DNA of 64,000 nt, taken from the NCBI GenBank assembly GCA_963556195.1, contig OY744531.1, forward strand, positions 50,066,700-50,130,699. The letters run 5' to 3'. Position numbers and translations under genes: made by a program. How positions within the stretch are numbered: position 1 is the stretch's first letter; each line of letters opens with the position of its first letter. The notes beneath the pieces are model-generated. The model was given only the letters and a program-made list of their open reading frames with translations, did no database searches and was not told the origin of the DNA. This DNA is from Sepiola atlantica. Lineage: Eukaryota > Mollusca > Cephalopoda > Sepiida > Sepiolidae. This document shows positions 9,947 to 19,790 of the stretch, one piece after another.

Positions 9947-10893
9947 GTGGTTGAGGGTAATTCGGTAGGTGGGGGGGGGGCCGGGGGAGGCCTGGTTGAA
10001 CTGCCTAGGAATATCGAGAAGCCAATAGGGGGAATAAGGATACCATCCTATAGGGTAGATCCTGCCGGGTTACAAAAATGGTTAGCCATCATTCAGAAGA
10101 AGAGGGTGGTGTACGGGCTGGCAGATTGCAAGTTTGTCCTGTTGACTTTTGATGCAACTACACGGCCTGTTTTGAAATTCATCGAGACTATCTATGGGGA
10201 GAACCCGAGTATAATATGGTCTGCGCTTCGCGAGTTACTTGTGAAACAATACACAAACGAGAGGACCGCAATAGGAGCCGTAAGAATAACCAGTGGCGAG
10301 GGATTCGATGAGTTGGCTGAGCGTATCCAGGGGTTAGCGATCCTTGCGTTCTCTGATCAGTAACACAGAACCTATACAGGCCATACTGGTCGACGCCTTT
10401 GTGGATGGGTTGGAAGACAAAGAGACCCGAAGAGAGGTTCTCAGAGGTCGTCTACTCACCCTATTGGTGGCACAGGAATTAGCAAGGGACAGTATCAGAC
10501 TATGGGAACGCATAGAGAGGGGTGAGAATGAAAGGAAAGTCCGAGGCCCTGACCCAAAGCGGGGCTTTAGAAGAATGGGAGGCAGAAACCGATGCTGGAA
10601 GGAAGGTATGGGACCTTCGACATTGGCATTATAGGCCCACTCTGGGCAGGTACGGGTTGATTTGCTGGACCTGCAAATATGAGGGGCATTGGGCAAAGGA
10701 GTGTCCCACAAATTATGGGCGCCCAACCCGCTCGTTTGGGCTGAACTGCCCTGGATGTGGTCGGTTTGGACATGAGAGTCGATGGTGCACAGTAGCAGGA
10801 GATCGGAGGTTAGGAATTAAGATGCCGGACCTAAGCGTACCACCTGACACTGAGGTAAGGAACCAGGGAAACGCCAGGGAAACGCCAAAGTAG
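9947..10893 (+). pseudogene. gag: Gag-like polyprotein with two CCHC zinc knuckles (frameshifted)
   Basis: Three overlapping frames (9947-10363, 10344-10634, 10522-10893) continue one protein through frameshifts. The first starts after a glycine-rich stretch and encodes a capsid-like segment (VDPAGLQKWLAIIQKK, then FDATTRPVLKFIE). The last carries two zinc knuckles of the form C-x2-C-x4-H-x4-C: CWTCKYEGHWAKEC and CPGCGRFGHESRWC. This is the nucleocapsid signature of LTR retroelements and binds RNA for packaging. Two knuckles and the env-like remnant downstream fit an env-bearing LTR element. The subfamily is not assigned. Confidence 0.8.
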
Positions 10894-10935
10894 AAGGCAG
10901 GGTAGTCCCAAGAATAACAAGTCTAGTGAAGGGTA

Positions 10936-11217
10936 GTGAATCTGAATGAGAGGAAGAGGGGGTTAGGTTGTGCTCACCTGGGTATGAGAACCCGCATGAG
11001 GCAAGGACCCCCCCCCCGCCCCTCCGTGGAAAGAGAAATTGAATTGAACTCAATTGCCGAGTCGGTTGATGAGTCTAGTGAGTGGGAGGAAAATGATGAA
11101 ATACTCCTGGCCCAACTCCAGAAAAGGCTGAGAGAGGATAAGGTAACTAAAAAAGTGGAAGAATTGCCCCATAAGTTACGATTGAGGGAAGATAAATGCC
11201 CCACAACAGAAGAATAG
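10936..11217 (+). pseudogene. charged open frame after Gag
   Basis: The frame encodes an acidic and basic, probably helical stretch (ESVDESSEWEENDEILLAQL, then repeated RLREDK). It lies where the protease/pol region would be expected, but no DTG/DSG protease or RT motif is visible. It may be a linker or the junction of a deletion that removed pol. Confidence 0.35.
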
Positions 11218-11294
11218 AAAGTAAAAGATAGTCAGAGATTTGGGCTGTATCACATCGGTTGATTCTGTCATGTGCAGGGAGGGTACCCATGCAT

Positions 11295-11336
11295 GTGTGG
11301 TGCTGGTGGTGCTGGTGGTGCTGGTGGTGCTGGTGG
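11295..11336. repeat. (GCTGGTGGT)n short tandem
   Basis: Just over four copies of a 9-bp unit. Confidence 0.9.
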
Positions 11337-11546
11337 TTGAGGCACGGACCGTTCTTTTGGATGTTGCCCCAGAAATAGAGAGGCAGATAAGGATAGAGAA
11401 AGATGTATAACTGGGACCGATGGGGTCGTCGTGGCTAAGTCCAAATGGTTGATTACGTTAGTGATAGATCTACAACTGTACGGGTTGTTGCTGTAACGAT
11501 TAAACAGGGATGTAGTGAGTTTAAAAGGGGGTTGAACGACAAATAA

Positions 11547-12420
11547 TTGATAAATATTCACACAATATGTCCGATTGTGGTGCTTCTTGAGAAAGGACAC
11601 AGAGGTAATGATAAACGAATAGAGACATTTGAGATCCTATCTAAGAGGGATAGAGTTAATGCAGACGAGGCAGAAGTGATCAGTGGTACTGATAGCGGGA
11701 AATACATTCGGTGTGTTGTTTGGAACGGTGTCGGAAAGCGATGTAAGAAATTGGCCAGAGAAGGCGTATCAATATCGAACGTCACCAGACTGAAGTTAGC
11801 CAAGAATAGGGCTAGTCTGAGGGAATTGTTTTCCCAGGTACGGGCATTTAGAGAAGAGGTGACCTATATAATCGACGTGATGACAGAAGAGGAATGTGAA
11901 CTAGACGGGTTCGTACAGAGATAATTTCGGTTGTTGGCTTTCACGAGCAAGGTGCACCAGACCGAGCAGTCGTTGATGATACTGTTGGAGCATGTGCGTT
12001 CACAGTTGGATATGTTGTGGCTGGGACACCCGTCGCCGAGTATAGTTACCCCGGGAAGGTTGAGAGTAGTGCCGTTGAAGATACAGACTTAGTTACGCAT
12101 TATTTGAGATTGCCTGTATACATCACTGAACAGTTTTAGAAGTATTATAATGCGTTAGGATGTGTTACGTTATTGGAAGGTAGAAAGCTATCAGCTTTGA
12201 AAAATTGAAGGCTCAATTAAGCCTTGCAGAAAAAGAAAATACACATTGGAAAGAGGATATGGGTACTATAATAGCTTGGCCGGTGGTAATGATAATTTCA
12301 AAAATGATAGGGTTAGCATTTGCAGCAAAAAGGGTGCTGGAAAGACGTAGGAAGCGGTTAGGTAACCGGGGGTCACTGATAACAGGGCGCATGAGCGAAA
12401 AAAGGATAACAAAATCATGA
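11547..12420 (+). pseudogene. envelope/fusion-protein-like remnant
   Basis: The frame 11547-11924 includes helical, heptad-like sequence (LKLAKNRASLRELF, then FREEVTYIIDVM). After a shift, 11930-12190 carries the motif HPSPSIVTPGRL and later YYNALGCVTLLEG, both reminiscent of baculovirus-F/errantivirus-type envelope proteins. The last frame, 12205-12420, has a hydrophobic segment (GTIIAWPVVMIISKMIGLAF) followed by a basic tail, a plausible transmembrane anchor. Stops and frameshifts break it, and most of the ectodomain between the helical part and the anchor is missing. The family call is from motif resemblance only. Confidence 0.55.
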
Positions 12421-12803
12421 TCAAGTGCATGGATTGCAGCCCTTGACAGAAATCCAGGTGGAGACCACACCTGTATAGAGGACGCCGTACCCTTAAGGCA
12501 AGAACAGTAAATAAATGAAGATTGATTCCGAGGAGAACAGAATGGCGTAGTAATTGTAAAGGGCGCAGAGAGCCCTTATTTATTAGTTAACTAAAAAACA
12601 ACAACTTTTCATTGCATGCTTAAGTCATTGATTTTATCGCCATTCTCTTCCAAGGCAAGAACTATAAGACTGCATACATGCACACACCCATATATACAAT
12701 TAATTGAGGAACTTTTTGTTTTCTTTCATTTTTTAAATTCTTATTATATTATACTTTTTCTATGTGTTTCTAAACGGTAAGGCTGAAAGAGTGTCAATTA
12801 CCA
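12421..12803. other. no gene seen; expected 3' LTR not found
   Basis: I looked here for a second copy of the 9206 segment to close the gag-env element and did not find one. The sequence becomes AT-rich after 12560. Confidence 0.4.
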
Positions 12804-13560
12804 GTAAATTTGGATGGGCCATGTGGTTACTGTGTAGGGAAGTGGACCGAGTTGTTGACATTTCCGACATTGAATGGATGTAGGCTAAAATGTAGGGGCG
12901 TATGTGACAATATTGTCGATCGGTTGTAGGTTGAATTCGAACTTAAGACTTTGTTTTTGCTTTTGGGGAATTCCAGATTATTTTTTATATATTTTTATAT
13001 TGTTAACTGGAGGAAAAGCCGATCTCTGATGAGAGAGAAAATAATTTTCTTCTTGGGAATTGGTGGATGATAAATAACTTATGGTAGAGATACAAAGAAG
13101 ATATCATCCATCACTGCCAGATGGGGTTTCTCTTGTTGATAATTTGAGGAGATTAAAAGTTCCCAATAGTGCAATGACTACAGGTAATGGCAACTCCGGA
13201 ATATATAATCAGCTGAACTAGAGAAAGTATAAGAACCAAATGTTTTTCTTGAATCGTTAATGCCAAAAGAATTAAAGAGTGTTTCTTGGAATGTTATTAT
13301 TGTCTATGCCGAAGACAATTTAGATGGGGAATGGGCCATTCGGTTACTATGACAGGGAAGTGGACATCGAGTTGTTGACATTCCCGATATTGAATGGATG
13401 TAGGTTAAGATAACAAGCATCCAGGAGGGAACACATATTTTGCAAAAAGATAAGAGTTGAATTTCTCTATGAGGAGCTCCTACATCGGCAGCCTGGTCTG
13501 GCCATGTGGAGTTATAGGGGAGGTTAGGTGTCTGCGGAATGACATTCCCCATATTTGCAG
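12804..13560. repeat. duplicated ~90-bp segment, ~513 bp apart
   Basis: About 12804-12890 and 13315-13410 share GTTGTTGACATTYCCGAYAT, TGAATGGATGTAGG and GGGCCAT...GGTTACT...AGGGAAGTGGAC. A shorter third relative (GGCCATGTGGAGTTATAGGG, then GACATTCCCCATATTTGCAG) lies at 13498-13560. This indicates an old segmental or tandem duplication. Confidence 0.6.
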
Positions 13561-13585
13561 GTAAGTGAAACTATATTTTTTTCTT

Positions 13586-13762
13586 CTATGAATAAGTTTT
13601 GAGGGAGGGGAGATCCCCTCCCACTGGGATAACGGTGTGAGATGTAATCAGATGAAGAAGAAGTGTTTTTTTTTCTGTGAATGAGTTTCAAAGGAGGGGG
13701 GCCTCTCTTTCCTCACACATAGGCAACAGTGGGAGATAGAGACGGATGAAGAAGAAGACGAA
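13586..13762. repeat. two tandem units of ~85 bp
   Basis: Unit 1 (13586-13672) and unit 2 (about 13675-13762) both read TGTGAATGAGTTT-like, a G-rich run, CCTCTC/CCCCTC, a GTGGGAGAT-like block and ATGAAGAAGAAG. Confidence 0.6.
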
Positions 13763-14934
13763 GGAGGCCGGATTAAACATACACTTGGCCATTTCTGAGT
13801 TATAAGAGTGAATTGGAAAATCCCTCAAATGGAAAGTAATGCTTATGAGAATAGTTTTTTGTTTGTTGTTGAATTGAATTCTGTTGGAGGAGGGGGGGGG
13901 CCGAGGTCCCGCCCAGTCTCAACACACCTAATTTTCAATAGCAGGAAAGTGTAACAGACATTCAAAGACTCTGCTTTGCTGCCCATCGAATTCACGTTGG
14001 TGGGAAACGGACCTTCCTGGACTTGGGATTGATGTCGCCAGATCATGATCGCCCAAACTTAGTAATATTGCCGGTCCAAAACATAGACTTTTGAAGTTAA
14101 AAGTTAGAAGTTTTTGAGCAAACATAGTTGTGTATGTTTTACCCTAATAATTATTTGTTACACAAAGCACACATCCGAATTTGTCCATTATTTTTTTTGC
14201 TTGAAATTGCCTTTGCCTCTCAGAGGTACAAACTTTGAAAACCAGCGCCAGATCAAATGACAAAGTGGGGAGAGTGATAATCAAAGGACCTTTCAACACC
14301 GATGGCGTTCATCAATACAGCAATCTTTTCTGCAAACAGGTACCAAGAAACGTTGCAAGAGGTGGGGTACATTTTACTGCTGCAAGAGGTGGGGTACATT
14401 TTAATGTTGCCCCACAGAAGGGGGTACAGTTTAGTGGTACCGGGCATGGGTGGGGCACACATCTATTGCTGTGTTCGGTGAAGACCACGACTTGGCGCTG
14501 GGGTGAAAAACTCCTGAAAAGGTAGATTTAAATTCCTGTTGATGATGTTGTACATCAAAATCATGTCTCCTCGCATCGTCCGATGCTCAAGTCAGAGGTA
14601 ACCATCTAAAGATTAGCATGCTTCCAAAACAGACACTAATATCAATTATGGAGAAAAGAGCCCAAAAGTGATCAGACAGTACGAGGGTGGTTTCGAAAAT
14701 TCCATAGATGTAATGAGAACCTTGAAGATGAAGATCATAGAGGACAGCTATGTACTTTGACAATGAACATTAAAAAGGAACCGCTGAACAAAACCCACCA
14801 CAAAGTGTTAGATTAATGTTTAAGGCACTTGATGTCATTATTTTAATGATGTTCAACTATCTCAATGAATAAATGCTTGTTTCTGATAATGGGTCATTAT
14901 TTTCGGAACATGTCAAAATGCGTATATGTTTGAC
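13763..14934. other. no gene seen; small tandem at 14358
   Basis: AAGAGGTGGGGTACATTTTA occurs twice in tandem at about 14358-14403 and once more in degenerate form near 14420. I recognise nothing else. Confidence 0.4.
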
Positions 14935-15100
14935 ATGAGGATTGATTATTTGGATTATTCGGACTACTATTCTTATGTTGAATGTTATTCTCACAACGTT
15001 TCAGCCGATGTAACCTCTGATCTTCTTCAAATGCATCTGGTCGAAATCGAGAATCTATACCGAATCTATACAGAATTTCGAACTGAACCCTTTATTTAAT
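14935..15100. repeat. foldback-family arm copy
   Basis: The sequence runs GGATTATTCGGACTACTATT, then CTCACAACGTTTCAGCCGAT and GTAACCTCTGATCTTCTTCA. This matches the right arm of the 1682-2085 element in the same orientation (the ribozyme-like module is on the minus strand). No opposite arm lies immediately next to it. Confidence 0.65.
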
Positions 15101-15299
15101 GCATGGTGGTAAATTACAGATAATAATAAGTTTTAATAAGTAATAATAGTACACATCTAAAGCAAGATTAGGTTTAATGCTCTCAAAGTTCATGATAGAA
15201 TATGTCAGTTAATGTATCGTTTTCTTATTAAAAAAACAAAACATGGTAACTGAATCGATTATTTAATTATGTATTAAAATTTTAATTGAATGCATTAAA

Positions 15300-15455
15300 A
15301 TGGTTTGTATCATTTGGATTACTTGGACTACTATTCTTATCTTGGATGTTATTCTAACAACGTTTCGGTCGATGTAACCTCCACTCTTCTTCAAATGTGT
15401 CATGTCGAACTCGAGAATCTACATGGAATTTCCAACCGAACCCTTTATTAAACCT
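15300..15455. repeat. foldback-family arm copy
   Basis: Same block order as 14935-15100 (GGACTACTATTCTTATCTTG, then CAACGTTTCGGTCGATGTAA and CTTCTTCAAATGTG), same orientation, ending near AACCCTTTATT. Together with the opposite-orientation copy at 16159-16545 it could form the two sides of one element, now split by MITE insertions. Confidence 0.65.
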
Positions 15456-15489
15456 CCAGAAGATTGTCACTTAAAACTGTCATAAACAT

Positions 15490-15605
15490 GTGGTGCAACA
15501 GAGAAAGTGCTACACAGTAATCAGTTCTAAGTAATAGTCTTATGGAGGTTAAAGGTTCAATCCTCACTACAAGGGATACGAACTAAGAATAAAATTAAAA
15601 ATACT
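15490..15605 (+). repeat. tRNA-like SINE head
   Basis: TGGTGCAACAGAG (A-box-like, 15491-15503) and GGTTCAATCC (B box, 15554-15563) are spaced as in a polymerase III internal promoter. The sequence does not fold into a canonical tRNA by eye. It is probably a SINE relic. Confidence 0.45.
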
Positions 15606-15666
15606 TACTTCAGATTTCTACCTCGTCATGGCTGACCGAACGAGAACAATCTACACCATGTATTAA

Positions 15667-16154
15667 TCCTTAAATGCTTTATTTTTTATATTTGTTTGAA
15701 AAAAGTGAAAACCGTTTAATAGTAGTAATATAAAGTAGTATAAATAATTTTTGAAAAAAAAGATTTATTGAACAAAAATAAATGATGTTGCAAATGTACA
15801 ACAAATGGCATAAAAATGTACATGTATAACAAAACACTACAATATATGTATCTAAATAATCATAATACACCACAGAATCATAAAATAATTTTTACTTACC
15901 ATTATAATGACTAGATCTAAAAGTTTAGGCTCTTGAATTAGACAGTGAACACACAAATGATACGCGCCCATGACATCGAAGATACTGATTACCTATTTAG
16001 CACGTGGACTGATGCAACATCATACTAATACCTACTCACACAGGCTCGTTGCAGATGTGAAACAAGTTGCAGTTTTATACATTTTCGTTGAATATTATAT
16101 TAAATAGGCATTTTGTTGAAATGTGTTATATTTGAAACAAAAAGCATTTAAGGG
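15667..16154. mobile_element. piggyBac-type MITE, copy 1
   Basis: A 488-bp element is flanked on both sides by TTAA (15663-15666 and 16155-16158), the target site of piggyBac transposons. Terminal inverted repeats read TCCTTAAATGCTTT on the left and CCCTTAAATGCTTTT (reverse complement) on the right. It has no coding capacity. A second copy lies at 54823-55554, similar along its whole length apart from an insertion and small indels. Confidence 0.8.
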
Positions 16155-16158
16155 TTAA

Positions 16159-16545
16159 ATAAAGGTTTCTGTTCGAAATTCCATATAGATCCACGAGTTC
16201 AACATAAAGATTACTGGTGCTTATGCAGTTTACGGACTCGGCTATTTTTTAGATACGATTTTTAAGTTAAATTCAATATTTATGGTATCTTTTGTTTATT
16301 AAATTGTTAGGTGAAAGTACAAAAATAGTTAATACCTCACCCTCCCCATGTTAAGAATGACTTTTTAAAATAATAACATTATTATTTCAGTCCAGTTCGT
16401 AAACTGCATAAGTACCAGATTATCAAGTTTGACAAGATGCACCTAAATAAGATTGGAAGTTACATCGTCCAAAACGTTGTGAGAATACCATTCATCATGA
16501 GAATAGTAGTCCGAATAATCTAAATAATCCAAAATACATGTAGAT
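16159..16545. repeat. foldback-family arm, opposite orientation, split by a MITE
   Basis: AATTCCATATAGATCCACGA...AACATAAAGATTA before 16213, and AACGTTGTGAGAATA, then GAATAGTAGTCCGAATAATC after 16423, are the reverse complement of the arm at 15300-15455. The copy is interrupted by a 203-bp insertion. Confidence 0.6.
16214..16416. mobile_element. 203-bp MITE nested in the foldback arm
   Basis: The terminal inverted repeats are GGTGCTTATGCAGTTTACGG on the left and, in reverse complement, GGTACTTATGCAGTTTACGA on the right. AGATTA flanks both ends (16208-16213 and 16417-16422) as a target-site duplication. Removing the insert restores arm continuity. The superfamily is not assigned. Confidence 0.75.
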
Positions 16546-16819
16546 TAAACGCATCCAACATGCAAAAATAAGGATCAAAGTGTAGACACTTTTACAAGGA
16601 AGAGATAAATTCTTATTTTTGACTTCTCAAAAAACTTTTGCAACTTGAAATATTGCACCCCTAAGGAACCAATTATAAAACATCCTATTTTTACTGTCCA
16701 CTGTTTAAACTGTAGACGAGATGTGGGCCAAATATTAAGAAATTATTTATTAAAATCAGCTTTTTAATATAATTATGTAATTTAGAAAACTTTGTACTCT
16801 ATTAAAAAGATAATTGTCC

Positions 16820-17000
16820 AATTTTAATGAAATTTTCAGCATTTGTTCAATAAAACATATATTTTCATCAGAAATAAAAGTTTTCAAATTTAAAGTCATA
16901 GCCATTTACAAAAGAGTAACATTTTGACAGAATTTAAACTTGGGCCAGCTTAGTGTATGTGAGCACTAATGTTTTCTGTTAAGAAAATAGGTTACTACTG
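16820..17000 (+). repeat. dispersed repeat, copy 1
   Basis: TTTTCAGCATTTGTTCAATA, AGTTTTCAAATTTAAAGTCA and GACAGAATTTAAACTTGGGC recur in order at 17975-18110 and 23510-23890. The unit is non-coding. Confidence 0.55.
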
Positions 17001-17410
17001 TTAATGTAACACGGGAGATGAGAGACGCGTAATTCAGCATAAATCAAAACTCGAAACCATAAAAATAAAAAGTCGAAGAATTAATAAAACGCAGTTTAGT
17101 TAAGAATTGTTGAAAATGAAATTACATGTTAAGAATTTAAGTTATGACATAAGTCAATGAACAATGAACAATTAAAACAAATTAGGTTTTTAAAATAAGT
17201 CAGATATGTTGCTACTGTTAATGTAACACCATCAATGGGAGATGTGTAATTTAGCATAAATTACTGATGAAAACTGGAACCCATATAATGAATAGTCAGA
17301 AAATTATTACAACACAATTTGGTTAGGAATTTTGAGAAAATGCAATTACGTGTTAGGACTTGGGTTATGACGAAACTCAACGGAAAATAGGGAATCAGAA
17401 ATGAGATAAA
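16985..17410. repeat. tandem duplication, ~220-bp units
   Basis: Unit 1 (about 16990-17190) and unit 2 (about 17208-17410) share GTTACTACTGTTAATGTAAC / GTTGCTACTGTTAATGTAAC, a GGGAGATG block, TAATTTAGCATAAAT, a GTTAAGAATTTTGAGAAAATG-like block, and a GTTATGAC...AACTCAACG-like end. Confidence 0.65.
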
Positions 17411-17974
17411 CACATGGTTTCGCAAAAATATCTGAATCGGAATTAATACAAAGAATTTATATGACATAAATCTTGACGCACAGCGATATAGTTAAACAGC
17501 TGGACAGACAAGAAAATAGACAGCAAGAATGCGGAACAACAGAGCGAGAGAGAAGAAGAACGGATGAGTTCACATTAAACCAGGTACAGACAACAGTTTG
17601 CTCGCCACCTGCAAACACATACACAAGCTTTTGCACACAGTTGAGTGACAATCGAATTCAGTGTCTGAGATTTTACATAAATAAACAGAAGGAATATTTT
17701 TTCTTACAACCAAAAGCAAATTTTACATGTTATTTTAAAGCAAAAAGCAAATTGTACGTGTTTTTCTTTCTTCGTGGTGTCTTGTGTATTCTAACAACGA
17801 CTAACCAGAAATTACCAACAATCAGCAAAGCAATTAACAAAAAAAAAACAACGCATAAACAAATTATAGACAGTCGGTTGGGTTTTAAAACATTTTAATT
17901 TGCACGGGCTACATTAAATGCAACCTTATATTATTTTTTCCAACAATATTGTAAGTAAATCTCTATCTCTATCT
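17411..17974. other. unrecognised open frame, no gene supported
   Basis: A plus-strand frame at 17473-17898 is open for 141 codons but has no domain I recognise, and its composition becomes lysine- and asparagine-rich. There is nothing to show that it is expressed. Confidence 0.25.
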
Positions 17975-18110
17975 CTATTTGCAGCATTTATTCAATAAAT
18001 TATATATATATATATTAAGAAATATAAGTTTTCGACTTTAACATCAAAGCGATTCTCAAAAGAATGGAATTTGGACAGAATTTAAGCTTAGTCCAAAATT
18101 GTGTTTATAA
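17975..18110 (+). repeat. dispersed repeat, copy 2
   Basis: GCAGCATTTATTCAATAAAT, then AAGTTTTCGACTTTAACATC and GACAGAATTTAAGCTTAGTC, follow the order of the 16820 copy. Confidence 0.5.
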
Positions 18111-18122
18111 GTTATGTATATG

Positions 18123-18550
18123 CACAGACATGAAAGAAGTAAATAGTCATCCAACAAAAATAACCCTGACAGCCAGCAGCCGGAGCCATACAAAGCAGCA
18201 GTCAGAATTTGAAACATCATTATTTTACACTAATTAACATTTTTGTGTTTCATATATCAATCTATTTATTATACATCATCAGTTAAGTATAACAAAAGGC
18301 CAAAGAAAAATTAGAATTCTCAAAGTTCCAGGAGAGCTATATTATAAGTTAATCTGACGATGGGCATAATTAGCGTCAAATTCCCACAAACCTCGGGATT
18401 CCACTTTCCACTGTTAACCGAGTGATTGTCAAACTCATAAGAAAGGGAAAATAATCAATATTATCTCGTCTAGGTCGATCAGGACCCCCTGACAGTAGTC
18501 TTCCTTACTAATGATAATAAAGGTGTCTATTTACTTCTTTCATGTCTGTG
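18123..18550. repeat. 428-bp segment bounded by a 24-bp perfect inverted repeat
   Basis: CACAGACATGAAAGAAGTAA followed by ATAG at 18123-18146 is exactly reverse-complemented at 18527-18550. CCCTGACAG-type sequence lies just inside both ends. This is a candidate MITE without coding capacity. No target-site duplication was found. Confidence 0.6.
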
Positions 18551-18589
18551 TAGATATTTTTACAACAATAATTTTGAAGTGGACAAAAT

Positions 18590-18685
18590 AAAACTAAGAG
18601 GACCTCCAGAACGCTGCCGAAACCATCCCTTCCGTGTCCTCTTACCAGGCTTGGACCAGCACTTGCACGATGTGGGAGGTCAGAG
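18590..18685. repeat. short dispersed repeat shared with 23935
   Basis: ACCTCCAGAACGCTGCCGAA, ACCATCCCTTCCGTGTC and CCAGGCTTGG match CTCCCCTAGAGTGCTATCGA, ACTATCCCTGCCGGTGTC and GCAGGCTTGG at about 23950-24006. Confidence 0.5.
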
Positions 18686-18967
18686 GTGGGTAGTGTTGTA
18701 ATAAGTTACGTTAATCTAGTGTTATGATAATGTAGCGTGTGCAACGTATGAATAGAGAGACGTTTTAAAGATGTTGTGCTTGTTTTCTTGAATGGTTGCG
18801 TCAGTTGAATAAAGTGCAACAGCTGTGGTGGGTTTATTTGGAGGATTGTTGTGGAAGTGTTGGTCATAGGGGAGAAGAAACACAAAGGTTAGCATGGGTA
18901 AATACGGTACCGACACCGATTTACCAGCTGTGTCTGAAGAGTAAGGGGGGCGGTGAATAACATGTAA

Positions 18968-18971
<4 letters not shown>

Positions 18972-19024
<53 letters not shown>

Positions 19025-19558
19025 CTTTTATTAGAAAAGAGATAGAGAGGGAGTGTATGGTATGTGTTTGAGAGACACAGGGAAAGGTGGGGAGTGTGTG
19101 TAAGAGAGAGTGAAAAGGAGAAGAGAAAAATATATAGAGAAACGGGGATAGAAACGAAGTGAGACGAAAAGAGAAACAGAAGAGAAAAAGAGAGAGGAGG
19201 AGGGGGAGAGAGCGTGTATAGTATGTGTTTGAGAGAGGGACAGATTGGGGATGGTGTGAGTGTGAGAGAGAGTGAAAAAGAAGAGAAAGATATAGAAAGA
19301 GAGAGGGGGAAAGAAACTGAATGAGAGGGAAAGAATGATAAGGAGTGAGAGAAAGAGAAAAGGCGAGAGGGAAAGAGAGAACGTGTATAGTTTGTGTTTG
19401 AGATACATGGGGAGGGGCGAGGGGAGTGTGTGTGTGAGAGAGAGAGAGAGAAAGAGATACAGTGAAATAGAGAAGAAAATATTTAGGGAGAAGGAAAGAG
19501 CACATAGGAGAAAGAGAGAAAAAGAAGAGAAAATAATGAGAGCGAGAGAGAGAGAGAA

Positions 19559-19598
<40 letters not shown>

Positions 19599-19710
19599 AG
19601 GGCGTGAAGAAAGAAACAGAGTGAGAAAAAAAGAGAGAGAGGAACAGGATGTGAGAGAACGAGAAACAAAGAAAGAGAACAGAAAAGGTGAAAGAGTAAA
19701 AAAGAAAGAG

Positions 19711-19746
<36 letters not shown>

Positions 19747-19790
19747 GGGATAGAAAACGAAAGAAAAGCAAGAATGAGAGAGTGAATGAG
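18972..19790. repeat. GA-rich satellite-like tract with ~155-165-bp higher-order period
   Basis: The region opens with about 50 bp of pure (GA)n and continues as AGAGA/AAAGA-rich sequence. A non-GA core, GTGTATRGTWTGTGTTTGAG, recurs near 19054, 19214 and 19382. Each time it is followed by a G-rich block and GAGTGTGTGTGTGAGAG-like sequence. Long apparent frames on both strands are composition artefacts. Confidence 0.75.

Noticed and set aside
17473..17898. Candidate host gene
   Set aside because: No domain, no splice or promoter evidence, and its composition drifts to A-rich. Kept only as unrecognised sequence.
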